DNA from: Alitta virens
Taxonomy: Eukaryota > Annelida > Polychaeta > Phyllodocida > Nereididae
Assembly: GCA_932294295.1 (NCBI GenBank)
Contig: OW028576.1
Coordinates: 41,365,247 to 41,429,246 of the forward strand
DNA length: 64,000 bases
Direction of reading: 5' to 3'
The notes under the pieces were generated by a model that did no database searches, was not told where the DNA came from, and worked only from the letters and a program-made list of their open reading frames with translations. Each line of letters opens with the position of its first letter. Positions within the stretch are counted from its first letter, which is position 1. Of this stretch, positions 46,785 through 58,515 are shown one piece after another. The translations under genes were made by a program, and so were the position numbers.

Positions 46785-48541
46785 TTCTTCTGAAGAAGTA
46801 AAGGCTTATTACTCAGAAACTAATAAAGGCAGGGCTTTGGCACTTCAAGGTCACATAGACAGCCAGAGCGCGCTTTGAAAGGCATAAATTTCATGACCAA
46901 ATTTCGTGACGCTTCTGCGTAATTCACAAAATAAAAAATAAATTTAAGGGCACGGTTTCAAGAAACTGGGCAGAGATAATGGCATGAGATTTTTTTTCAA
47001 GATACCTTAGACAAATACGCAGTGCAGAAAGGAGTTTGAGCCAAATTGTGAGCCTGCTGACTGAGCCATGAATTTTTGAAAAAAAGTTATTCTAAATTTT
47101 CATGAAATTTTTTTTGAAAACCATAGAAGGAATAATCATATTGACTTGCCATTTCATACTTTTATAGTCCTACCCTAGTACAACTATCATGCAAAAAATG
47201 AGCCCATTTGGTAAAGTGGTCTAGGTGGTACAGGGGTCCAAAGTTGCGATATTTGACTGCTTATATCTCGGCTCCAAATTGAGATACAGAGATGTCAAAG
47301 ACATATTTAGAATCCTTGAAATGTTCTCTTTTCAGGAATGTATAGTATTATGCTCTAGATAGTTCCGTTTGGAAAAGCGTCGGACATTGAAAATTTTTTG
47401 TCACTTTTTGATTTTCTCAAAATGGAAAAGTCTAAAAAACACTAGAAGAACTGCTTGGATTCTCACCATTTTTTTTACAGATATGTCCTCTAAGGAGTAC
47501 TATGTAAATTTCAGAGGGCAAGGGCTTTGCTTAAAAACCCTAGGCCCTGGATTTTTTTTCATTCCAAATTTCAATAATTTTTAACTCCATTTCTATTCAA
47601 CCAAATTTCATGCAACTGGTGTCATTATGTAGAGAAAAATTAGGCCTTCACATAGGATACAATGTCTATTCACCAACCTTTACCAGTTTCGAACTTGGAG
47701 CCAAAATTCTCTTTCCCATGTTATCCAATGGGGAGACCTACCAACCCTGAACTGCTGAGTCAGCAATTTTTACAATGAATGTTAGGAAGTTAACGTGCAT
47801 CGCCCCAAAAAAGCAGGCAGAAAGTCTTCAATTTCATTCATATTTTGCACATATATGTACTCTGTGTAGTACTACATTACTGTAAAAGGGCAATTACTTT
47901 CATCAAACAGCTTAGGTCCTAGAATTTTTTTATCACTGAATTCCTGACCTACCTACCTCCCAGAACCCTGGACCGCTGAGTCAGCAATTTTTACAATGAA
48001 TGTTTGCAGGTTTACGTGTTTTGCCCCAAAAAAGTAGGAAAGACTTTTTCAATTTTCTTCATACTTTTCAAACATATGTCTTCTGGGTAGTACTACATGA
48101 CTGAAAAAGTTTAATTACCCTCATCGAACAGCTTAGGCCCTAGAGTTTTTTTATCACTCATAAAGCCTGAATTGCTTACTCAGAACCAAAATGTTGTTGA
48201 TAGATTGAACAAAAAAAATTCACAGGAGTGTATATACATGTGCTTCACAAATGTGAATTATTTCAGAATTCTATGTCACAGGGTCAAGGTCACAGAGTGT
48301 CCTATATATGCAATTTTCAGGCGTTTTGAACCTGGGTCCTATACAAGGTACAGCAACCAAAAAAATATTTTCTTAAACCTTTTTTCATTATCTTTCTATT
48401 CATGTATAGCTTGAGAGGTTTGGGCAAGTATTTTTGAGGTTTTCAGGTACTTTATTAATTGCAGAAATTCATGGTACTGGACAAAAAAGATAAAAGGAAA
48501 GGAAAGTTTATCGTAATTGTCAGGGACAATTGCAAGTCTAG
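46785..48541 (+). mobile_element. Array unit 11
   Basis: A 1757-base body without an adjacent 5' module, CTAG at 48538-48541, followed at once by two stacked 5' modules. Confidence 0.72.
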
Positions 48542-48544
48542 TTA

Positions 48545-48594
48545 TTATAAACTTTCCGAAGGAAAGTTTATCTTATTATTGTAAGTCTTATTTT

Positions 48595-48628
<34 letters not shown>

Positions 48629-49567
48629 TATTATAAACTTTCCGAAGGAAAGTTTATCTTATTATTGTAAGTCTTATTTTTCTTTTTTTTTTTTTTTTTT
48701 ATTCTTTATTATTATTATTATTCTTCTGAAGAAGTAAAGGCTTATTACTCAGAAACTAATAAAGAGAGGGCTTTGGCACTTCAAGAGTGCACAGATAGCC
48801 AGAGCGCGCTTTGAACAGCACAAATTTCATGACCAAATTTCATGACACTTCTGCGTAATTCACAAAATAAAAAACAAATTTAAGAGCACGGTTTCAGGAA
48901 ACTGGGCAGAGATAATTCCATGGGAATTTTTTTCAAGATACCTTAGACAAATACGCAGTGCAGAAAGGAGTTTGAGCCAAATTGTGAGCCTGCTGACTGA
49001 ACTATGAATTCTTTAAAAAAAGTAGTTCGAAATTTTCATGAAATTTTTTTTGAAAACCATAGAAGGAATAATGAGATTGACTTGCCATTTCACACTTTTA
49101 TAGTCCTACCCTAGGACAACTACCATGCAAAAAATGAGCCCATTTGGTAAAGTGGTCTAGGTGGTACAGGGGTCCAAAGTTGCATTTTTTGACTGCTTAT
49201 ATCTCGGCTCCAAATTGAGATACAGGAATCTCAAAGACATATTTAGAATCCTTGAAATGTTCTCTTTTCAGAAATGTATAGTAATATGCTCTAGGTAGTT
49301 CCGTTTGGAAAAGCGTCAGACATTGAAAATTTTTTGTCACTTTTTGATTTTCTCAAAATGAAAAAGTCTAAAAAACACTAGAAGAACTGCTTGGATTATC
49401 ACCATTTTTTTTACAGATATGTCCTCTAAGGAGTACTATGTAAATGTGTAAGGGCAAGGGATTTGCTTAAAAGGCTTAGGCTATAGAATTTTTTTTCAAT
49501 CCAAATTTCAATAATTATAAACTTTCCGAAGGAAAGTTTATCTTATTATTGTACATCTTATTTTTCT

Positions 49568-49613
<46 letters not shown>

Positions 49614-52600
49614 TATTATTATTCTTTATTATTATTATTATTCTTCTGAAGAAGTAAAGGCTTATTACTCAGAAACTAATAAAGGCAGGACTTTAACCCT
49701 TCAAAGTCACATAGACGGCTAGAGCGCACTTTGAACAGCACAAATTTCATGACCAAATTTCGTGAAACTTCTGCGTAATTTACAAAAGAAAAAACAAATT
49801 TAAGAGCACGGTTTTAGGAAACTGGGCAGAGATAATTCCATGGGAATTTTTCTCAAGATACCTTAGACAAATACGCAGTGCAGAAAGGAGTTTGAGCCAA
49901 ATTGTGAGCCTGCTGACTGAACTATGAATTCTTGAAAAAAAGTAATTCGAAATTTTCATGAAATTTTGTTTGAAAACCATAGAAGGAATAATGATATTGA
50001 CTTGCAATTTCAGACTTTTATAGTCCTACCCTAGCACAACTTTCATGCAAAAAATGAGCTCATTTGGTAAAGTGGTCTAGGTGGTACAGGGGTCCAAAGT
50101 TGCATTTTTTGACTGCTTATATCTCGGCTCCAAATTGAGATACAGGAATCTCAAAGACATATTTAGAATCCTTGAAATGTTCTCTTTTTAGGAATGTATA
50201 GTAATATGCTCTAGGTAGTTCCATTTGGAAAAGCGTCAGACATTGAAAATTTTTTGTCACTTTTTGATTTTCTCAAAATTAAAAAGTCTTAAAAACACTA
50301 GAAGAACTGCTTGGATTATCACCATTTTTTTTACAGATATGTCCTCTAAGGAGTACTATGTAAATGTCAAAGGGCAAGGGCTTTGCTTAAAAACCCTAGG
50401 CCCTGGAATTTTTTTCATTCCAAATTTCAATAATTTTTAACTCCATTTCTATTCAACCAAATTTCATGCAACTGGTGTCATTATGTAGAGAAAAATTAGG
50501 CCTTTACATAGGATAAAATGTCTATTCACCAACCTTTACCAGTTTCGAACTTGGAGCCAAAATTCTCTTTCCCATGTTATCCAATGGGAAGACCTACCAA
50601 CCCTGAAGCGCTGAGTCAGCAATTTTTACAATGAATGTTAGGAAGTTTATGTGCATCGCCCCAAAAAAGCAGGAAGAAAGTCTTCAATTTCATTTATATT
50701 TTGCACATATATGTACTCTGTGTAGTACTACATTACTGTAAAAGGGCAATTACTTTCATCAAACAGCTTAGGTCCTAGAATTTTTTTATCACTGAATTGC
50801 TGACCTACCTACCTCCCAGAACCCTGGACCGCTGAGTCAGCAATTTTTACAATGAATGTTAGCAGGTTTACGTGTTTTGCCCCAAAAACAGTAGGAAAGA
50901 CTTTTTCAATTTTCTTCATACTTTTCACACATATGTCCTCTAGGGAGTACTATGTAAATGTAGAAGGGCAAGGGCCTTGATTAAACACCTTAGGCCCTGG
51001 AATTTTTTTTCAGTCCAAATTTCAATAATTTTTAACTCCAGTTCTATTCAACCAAATTTCATCCAACTGGTGTCATTATGCAGAGAAAAATTAGGAGATT
51101 ACATAGGACACCTTGTCTATTCACCAACCTTAATTAGTTTTGAAACTTGAAGCAAAATTCTCTTTCCCATGTTATCCAATGGGGAGACCTACCTACCTAC
51201 CTCCCTGGACGGCTGAGTCAGCAATTTTTACAATGAATGTTAGTAAATTTATGTTTCTCGCCCCAAAAAAGCAGGAAGAAAGTCTTCAATTTCATTCATA
51301 TTTTGCACATATATGTCCTCTGGGTAGTACTACATTACCGTAATAGGGCAATTACCTTCATCAAACAGCTTAGGTCCTAAAAATTTTTTATCACTCTTAA
51401 AGCCTGAATTGCTTACTAAGACCAAAACTGTTGTTGATAGATTGAACCAAAAAAATTCACAGGAGTGTATATACATGTGCTTTACAAATGTGAGTTATTT
51501 CAGAATTTTGGGTTACAGGGTCAAGGTCACAGCGTGTCCTATATATGCAATTTTCAGGCGTTTTGAACCTGGGTCCTATGAAGAGTACAGCTTTCTGAAA
51601 AACATTTTTTGAAAAGTCATCACCATTACAGTTGTCTGTTCATTTATGAATAGTCTCAGAGGATAAGACAGTGATTTCTTAAGATTTAGTGCCTTAATAA
51701 ATTGTTGTCATTGTGAAAAATCATAACGCTTCAGGAATGATCAGAGCACAAATACTACCGGCTTCTTTGTTAGGTTATTTGTAGTATTTATATGAGAAAG
51801 AAAAAGGTTATGAAAGTTAAAGGAAAGGAAAGTTTATCGTAATTGTCAGGGACAATTGCAAGTCTAGTTTTTAACTCCATTTCTATTCAACCAAATTTCA
51901 TCCAACTGGTGTCATCATGCAGAGAAAAATCAGGACTTTACACAGGATACCTTGTTTATTCACCAACCTTAACCCGTTTTGAACCTTGAGGCAAAATTCT
52001 CTTTCCTATGTTATCCAATGGGGAGACCTAGCTCCTACAACCCTGGACCGCTGAGTCAGCAATTTTTACAATGAATGTTAGGAAGTTTACGTGTTTTGCC
52101 CAAAAAATGTAGGAAAGACTTCTTCAATTTTCTTCATACTTTTCACATATATGTCCTGTTGGTAGTACTACATGACTGTAAAAGGGCAATTCCCTTCATC
52201 AAACAGCTTAGGCACTAGAATTTTTTATCACTCATAAAGCCTGAATCACTTCCTCAGAACCAAAACTTTGTTGATAGATTGAACAAAAAAATTCACAGGA
52301 GTGCATATACATGTGCTTCACAAATGTGAATTATTTCAGAATTCTAGGTCACAGAGTGTCCTATATATGCAATTTTCAGGCGTTTTGAACCTGGGTCCTA
52401 TACAAGGTACAGTAACCAAAAAAATTATTTTCTTAAACCTTTTTTCATTATCTTTCCATACCTGTTTAGCTTGAGAGGTTAGGGCAATTATTTATGAGGT
52501 TTTCAGGTACTTTATTAATTGCTCTATTGGAAATTGAATAAAAAACCTTTAAAAAGCCAAAACCCAAATTTTTTCATTGGATCAGTCCCAAAAAATGTAT

Positions 52601-52756
52601 AAGTGTGTGACTGAAAACTGGCCAGAGACAATGGCATGAAATATTTTTTCAAGAGACCTTGGAGACTTCTCCAGTGCAGAAATTAATGGTACTGGACAAG
52701 AAAGATAAAAGGAAAGGAAAGTTTATCGTAATTGTCAGGGACAATTGCAAGTCTAG
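48545..52756 (+). mobile_element. Array unit 12, split by unit 13
   Basis: 5' modules at 48545 and 48631, body from 48721. The body stops at 49514 inside CAATAA and resumes at 51868 with TTTTTAACTCC, exactly the sequence that is continuous in sibling units (for example near 47575). It ends with CTAG at 52753-52756. Rejoined length is about 1.68 kb. Confidence 0.8.
49515..51867 (+). mobile_element. Array unit 13, inserted inside unit 12
   Basis: A complete element: 5' module TTATAAACTTTCC at 49515, a long T-run and ATT repeats, body from 49641 (2227 bases), and 3' end with hairpin and CTAG at 51864-51867. It sits in the middle of unit 12. At most two bases (TT) could be a target duplication, which fits Helitron-type insertion. 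Confidence 0.8.
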
Positions 52757-52765
52757 TTATTATTA

Positions 52766-54533
52766 TTCTTCTGAAGAAGTAAAGGCTTATTACTCAGAAA
52801 CTAATAAAGAGAGGGCTTTGGCACTTCAAGAGTGCACAGACAGCCAGAGCGCGCTTTGAACAGCACAAATTTCATGACCAAATTTCATGACACTTCTGCG
52901 TAATTCACAAAAGAAAAAACAAATTTAAGAGCACGGTTTCAGGAAACTGGGCAGAGATAATTCCATGGGAATTTTTCTCAAGATACCTTAGACAAATACG
53001 CAGTGCAGAAAGGAGTTTGAGCCAAATGGTGAGCCTGCTGACTGAACTATGAATTCTTTAAAAAAAGTAGTTCGAAATTTTCATGAAATTTTTTTTGAAA
53101 ACCATAGAAGGAATAATCATATTGACTTGCCATATCATACTTTTATAGTCCTACCCTAGTACAACTACCACACAAAAAATGAGCCCATTTGGTAAAGTGG
53201 TCCAGGTGGTACAGGGGTCCAAAGTTGCGATTTTTGACTGCTTATATCTCGGCTCCAAATTGAGATACAGGGATGTCAAAGACATATTTAGAATCCTTAA
53301 AATGTTTTCTTTTCAGTAATGTATAGCAGTGTGTTCTAGGTCTTTCCGTTTGGAAAAGCGTCAGACATTGAAAATTTTTTGTCACTTTTTGAAATTCCAA
53401 AAATGAAAAAATACCAAAAACAGTAGAAGAACTGCTTGGATTCTCACCATTTTTTTTACAGATATGTCCTCTAAGGAGTACTATGTAAATGTAAAAGGGC
53501 AAGGGCTTTGATCAAAAGGCTTAGGCCCTAGAATTTTTTTTCAGTACCAATTTCAATAATTTTTAACTTGAGTTCTTTTCAACCAAATTTCATGCAACTG
53601 GTGTCATTATGTAGAGAAAAATCAGGACTTTACAAAGAATACCATGTCTATTCACCAACCTTTACCAGTTTCGAACTTGGAGCCAAAATTTTCTTTCCCA
53701 TGTTATCCAATAGGAAGACCTACCAACCCTGAACCGCTGAGTCAGCAATTTTTACAATGAATGTTAGGAAGTTTATGTGCATCGCCCCAAAAAAGCAGGA
53801 AGAAAGTCTTCAATTGCATTCATATTTTGCACATATATGTACTCTGGGTAGTGCTACATTACTGTAAAAGGGCAATTACCTTCATCAAACAGCTGAGGTC
53901 CTAGAGATTTTTTATCACTCATAAAGCCTGAATTGCTGACCTACCTACCTCCCAGTACCCTGGACCGCTGAGTCAGCAATTTTTACAATGAATGTTAGTA
54001 AATTTATGTTTCTCGCCCCAAAAAAGCAGGAAGAAATTCTTCAATTTCATTCATATTTTGCACATATATGTCCTCAGGGTAGTACTACATTACTGTAATA
54101 GGGCAATTACCTTCATCAAACAGCTTAGGTCCTAAATATTTTTTATCACTCTTAAAGCCTGAATTGCTTACTCAGACCAAAATGTTGTTGATAGATTGAA
54201 CCAAAAAAAATTCACAGGAGTGTATATACATGTGCTTCACAAATGTGAGTTATTTCAGAATTTTGGGTTACAGGGTCAAGGTCACAGAGTGTCCTATATA
54301 TGCAATTTTCAGGCGTTTTGAACCTGGGTCCTATACAAGGTACAGCAACCAAAAAAATATTTTCTTAAACCTTTTTTCATTATCTTTCTATTCCTGTATA
54401 GCTTAAGAGGTTAGGGCAACTATTTTCGAGGTTTTCAGGTACTTTATGAATTGCAGAAATTCATGGTACTGGACAAAAAAGATAAAAGGAAAGGAAAGTT
54501 TATCGTTATTGTCAGGGACAATTGCAAGTCTAG
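52766..54533 (+). mobile_element. Array unit 14
   Basis: A 1768-base body without an adjacent 5' module. In its terminal hairpin one arm base is changed (TTATTGTC), which weakens the stem by one pair. CTAG is at 54530-54533. Confidence 0.72.
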
Positions 54534-54542
54534 TTATTATTA

Positions 54543-56555
54543 TTCTTCTGAAGAAGTAAAGGCTTATTACTCAGAAACTAATAAAGAGAGGGCTTTGGCA
54601 CTTCAAGAGTACACAGACAGCCAGAGCGCGCTTTGAACAGCACAAATTTCATGACCAAATTTCATGACACTTCTGCGTAATTCACAAAAGAAAAAACAAA
54701 TTTAAGAGCACGGTTTTAGGAAACTGGGCAGAGATAATTCCATGGGAATTTTTCTCAAGATACCTTAGACAAATACGCAGTGCAGAAAGGAGTTTGAGCC
54801 AAATGGTGAGCCTGCTGACTGAACTATGAATTCTTGAAAAAAAGTAGTTCGAAATTTTCATGAAATTTTTTTTGAAAACCATAGAAGGAATAATCATATT
54901 GACTTGCCATTTCATACTTTTATAGTCCTACCCTAGTACAACTATCATGCAAAAAATGAGCCCATTTGGTAAAGTGGTCTAGGTGGTACAGGGGTCCAAA
55001 GTTGCGATATTTGACTGCTTATATCTCGGCTCCAAATTGAGATACAGAGATGTCAAAGACATATTTAGAATCCTTGAAATGTTGTCTTTTCAGGAATATA
55101 TAGCAATATGCTCTAGGTCGTTTTGTTTGGAAAAGCGTCAGACATTGAAAATTTTTTGTCACTTTTTGATGTTCAAAAAACTAAAAAGTCCCAAAAACTC
55201 TAGAAGCATTGCTTGGATTCTCACAATTTTTTTTACAGATATGTCCTCTAAGTAGTACTACATGCATGTAAAAGGGAAAGGTCCTTGATCGAAAAGGTTA
55301 GGCCCTAGAATTTTTTTTCAGTCCAAATTTCAATAATTTTTAACTCCAGTTCTATTCATTCAATTTTCATGCAACTGGCGTCATTATGTAGAGAAAAATT
55401 AGGCCTTTACATAGGATACAATGTCTATTCACCAACCTTAACCAGTTTCGAACCTGGAGCCAAAATTCTCTTTCCCATGTTATCCAATGGGCAGACCTAC
55501 CTACCTACCTCCCTGAAACCGCTGAGTCAGCAATTTTTACAATGAATGTTAGCAAATTTATGTTTCTCGCCCCAAAAAAGCAGGAAGAAAGTCTTCAATT
55601 TCATTCATATTTTGCACATATATGTCCTCTGGGTAGTACTACATGACTGTAAAAGGGCAATTACCTTCATCAAAAAACTAATGCCCTAGAATTTTTTTAT
55701 CACTCATAAAGCCTAAATTGCTTACTTAGACCAAAATGTTGTTGATAGATTGAACCAAAAAAATTCACAGGAGTATATATTCATGTGCTTCACAAGTGTG
55801 AATTATTTCAGAATTCTAGGTCACAGGGTCAAGGTCACAGAGTGTCCTATATATGCAATTTTCAGGCATTTTGAACCTGAGTCCTATACAAGATACAGAA
55901 ACCAAAAAAATATGTTCTTAAACCTTTTTTCATTATCTTTCTATTCCTGTATAGCTTAAGAGGTTAGGGCAATTATTTTTGAGGTTTTCAGGTACTTTAT
56001 TAATTGCTCTATTGGAAATTGAATAAAAAATCTTTAAAAAGCCAAAACCCACAATTCTTTATTGGATCAGTCCCAAAAAATGTACTAGTGTGTATATATG
56101 ACTGAAAAAAAAAAAAAAAATTTCAGAAATTTAGATCAAAGGGTCAAGGTTACAGTGTTTCCTACATATGTAGTTTTCATGCATTTTGAACTCAGGCCCA
56201 ATGCAGAGTACAGAAATCCTATATATATATTTTGAAAGCTTAGTGCTGGTGTGTGTTCATCTTATGAATAGTTTAAGACAATAAGGCACCATAGTGGGCA
56301 ACCCCATGGTACGGCCCAATCGCACTCTGAACGGCACAAATTTCATGACCTTATTTCATGACACTTCTGCGCATTTCAGGGAATACAAAAAAACTTTTCT
56401 TCACGGTTCCAAGAAACTGGCCAGAGATAATGGCATAAAATTTTTTTTCAAGAGACCTTGGAGACTTCTCCAGTGCAGAAATTAATGGTACTGGACAAGA
56501 AAGATAAAAGGAAAGGAAAGTTCATCGTAATTGTCAGGGACAATTGCAAGTCTAG
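54543..56555 (+). mobile_element. Array unit 15 (right-most)
   Basis: A 2.01-kb body ending with CTAG at 56552-56555. Its internal repeat is GGAAAGTTCATCG, the same C-variant as in unit 1. It pairs with the very first 5' module of the array (25689), not with any neighbour. The ATT tract then continues into unrelated flanking DNA. Confidence 0.75.
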
Positions 56556-56647
56556 TTATTATTATTATTATTATGCTATTAGCGCTTTTGAGAATATTTT
56601 ATATAAGCAGCTGATTGAAACTCGAAAGAATCAAAGAACTAACCTAA

Positions 56648-57388
56648 TTACAGGGTAGTTGTAGATGTAGCTGAAGACGAAGTACTGAAGCCTTCTTCCA
56701 GATTGTACAGAGCGCAATTAGTACAGCTGAAGCACCTGGCGCAAAGGTGAAAGGGGCACAGCAATACAGCTATACATCTAAGACAGAAGTATACAGCGTA
56801 GATAGGTGGATCGTTAATCCTTGCGTGAGTGTTAATTCTTGCATGAAGATTGACCAGACTCACCAAAATGCATGCAGTGCAAATTGCTCCTACAATCCCC
56901 GATATGACGGCCCACGCAATCATGACATTGAGCGTTTTAAATGTCACCACTTCATCATCATCATCATCTTCGTCGTCTTGAGTTGCATGGTCATACTTCA
57001 TTAGTCGTGGGGTGACAATCGGATCAGTCCCTCGTTTGAAGGGGGTCAGGGCCTTGGTCAGGGGTACTGCGTATGCAGCCGAGTCAGCAACGCAGAGGAT
57101 CCAGGGGAAATCTTGCTCAACCCTGGAGCATTCGAGATCGGATAAGCCCATGAGCATAACTCTCGCAAATCCTGATGTGTCGGCCAGAGTCTCCAGGTCA
57201 AAGTTTCCCGTTGTCTTCATCGTCAATCGCTTGTCCTGCCTGTTGTTCACGAGGAAATAGGGAGCCGCCCTAATCTCATTGCATACGACTTCCCCCGAAG
57301 AAGTACATCTGCACTGTCCTTCATTGCCGCATAGCCAGCCCTCGCTCGTACATATGCTCAATGCGAAAAGCATTAGAATCCGATACAT
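56648..57388 (-). CDS. Cys-rich single-pass membrane protein, Polinton-associated candidate
   Basis: A 246-residue predicted type I membrane protein. It opens with a signal peptide (MYRILMLFALSICTSEG), then a Cys cluster (CGNEGQCRCTSSGEVVC, residues about 20-36) and an ectodomain of about 130 residues. An acidic run (DDEDDDDDE) precedes a transmembrane helix (about 150-180, IAWAVISGIVGAICTACIL) and a cytoplasmic Cys-rich tail (CLRCIA, CPFHLCARCFSC) ending in Ser/Thr. It lies on the same strand as the Polinton genes, 2.2 kb downstream of the protease. I do not recognise a named family; the CxCx..VxC opening resembles LRR N-caps. It may be element cargo such as an envelope-like protein, or a host gene. 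Its 3' end is 92 bases from the array. Confidence 0.6.
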   Translation of the reverse strand: MYRILMLFALSICTSEGWLCGNEGQCRCTSSGEVVCNEIRAAPYFLVNNRQDKRLTMKTTGNFDLETLADTSGFARVMLMGLSDLECSRVEQDFPWILCVADSAAYAVPLTKALTPFKRGTDPIVTPRLMKYDHATQDDEDDDDDEVVTFKTLNVMIAWAVISGIVGAICTACILVSLVNLHARINTHARINDPPIYAVYFCLRCIAVLLCPFHLCARCFSCTNCALYNLEEGFSTSSSATSTTTL

Positions 57389-57876
57389 ATTTGCTTTTTT
57401 TTCTCTCTTTCTCTCTTTCTCTCAATCTGTAATTTTCCAAACGTCTTCTCTCTCCAAAATCTCAAGGCTTTATGAGGCAATAAATGGTCAAAACATCCTG
57501 CACAGAGGGGGGTACAACCCTGACCATTGTGTAATAAAACAAAATACTTGACCTCCTGGTAGCAATTAGACAATAGAGGGTGTATAATCTAATTGAATTG
57601 TAAGTTATATTCACTTGTAATTGTCTTGACACAGAGGGTTGAGGGTGTGATCAAACACGTGAATATCACTGGACCAAAATATAATAGACCTCATGAGTGT
57701 TTGCTGATTACATGAGTATATGTCAAAAAATCATTGAATATGTGTAAATGAGTGAAAAAAAAGATACAAAATACTCCTAATGTAATTTAAATAGTGAGTT
57801 ATATTCACCGGTAATATTTTATTGAAACATTAGTGCTTTGTAGAACATGCACGCATTATAACTCGGTAGTAGCAGT

Positions 57877-57920
<44 letters not shown>

Positions 57921-58300
57921 TAGTAGTAGTAGTTTATGCCTTAGATGTATAGCATTATATTTCGTGTATAAGATATTGTTTTATAAAATACATATCATCA
58001 TGTTTCATAATTCGAAAATACAGCGATAGCACAATGACCCATTATAGACATAGCCCTCAGGGTAAACAAAATGTTCATGTTGTCAGTCAGTCAGTTGAGA
58101 CAAAGCTCTTTGACTCCTCAATATTAACCGTTTTCTATTGATTACAGTGTTGCTTATGTTCTACCATATGTATACGCTAGGCAGTGATGTATCACCGATG
58201 ACCTTTCGAGGTCAAAGTACACTACTATGAGAGTGGTCATCTCCGTAAAAAGGTGTCCTTTGGACCACAACCCAAACACCTCCCAGGGACTGCCTCAGGG
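57389..58300. other. Non-coding stretch with CT run and GCA/GTA microsatellite
   Basis: A (CTTT/CTCT) run lies just upstream of the membrane-protein ATG (57395-57425). A (GCA)n-(GTA)n triplet repeat lies at about 57868-57933. Short related phrases (AGTTATATTCAC then GGTAAT or TTGTAAT) occur near 57603 and 57796. No gene is seen. Confidence 0.6.
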
Positions 58301-58304
58301 TAAA

Positions 58305-58515
58305 AATGAGGTATAAAAAGCCCCAGTGCCGAGACATTAGTATCACTTCTATTTTTTGCTGCAACCATTACATCTGCAAGAGGAATTTCTGGGGTGCTTT
58401 TTGCTGTTGTTTTGTTTTTGGACTCTACACACACACTCAGCGTGCCAAAACTGACTGAATTGAACTCCTCGGCCGTCTACATTCTACTGCATCAGTTCAC
58501 CACCGGTAAGTTACT
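58305..58515 (+). promoter_or_regulatory. Candidate TATA promoter and first exon with splice donor
   Basis: GGTATAAAAAG at about 58312 is followed about 30 bases on by an initiator-like ATTAGTATCACTTC and, at about 58506, by a consensus donor CACCG|GTAAGTT. No ATG starts a long frame in between, although a frame with a hydrophobic stretch (LFAVVLFLDS) crosses the donor. It could be the 5' exon of a plus-strand gene. No downstream exon was recognised in the window. Confidence 0.3.

Larger units (their letters stand above)
25689..56555 (+). mobile_element. Self-nested array of Helitron2/Helentron-like non-autonomous elements
   Basis: A 30.9-kb head-to-tail array of 15 related units. Bodies start with the small palindrome TTCTTCTGAAGAA. 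Ends carry a 7-bp hairpin, six bases, then CTAG. Thirteen 5' modules (stem arms ATAAACTTTCC and GGAAAGTTTAT, loop GAA, then a T-run and ATT repeats) are scattered through it, five of them in tandem at the left edge. The 5' arm recurs inverted near each 3' end (GGAAAGTTTATCG), the asymmetric inverted-repeat layout known for Helitron2/Helentron elements. There is no Rep/helicase ORF, so mobilisation would need an enzyme encoded elsewhere. Family assignment is inference from structure. Short ORFs shared between units look incidental. Confidence 0.7.

Noticed and set aside
53242..53502. 86-codon minus-strand ORF (MPFYIYIV...) repeated in several array units
   Set aside because: Same reasoning: shared by descent of the repeat, with low-complexity Ser and Phe runs and no sign of selection on protein.
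25689..56555. CRISPR array or centromeric satellite
   Set aside because: Units are 1.5-2.7 kb and of variable length, with transposon-type ends and internal insertions; there is no short repeat-spacer pattern and no constant monomer.
57541..57840. Terminal inverted repeat of the Polinton
   Set aside because: Short repeated phrases are present but no long inverted partner is visible in the window; the other end would lie outside it.
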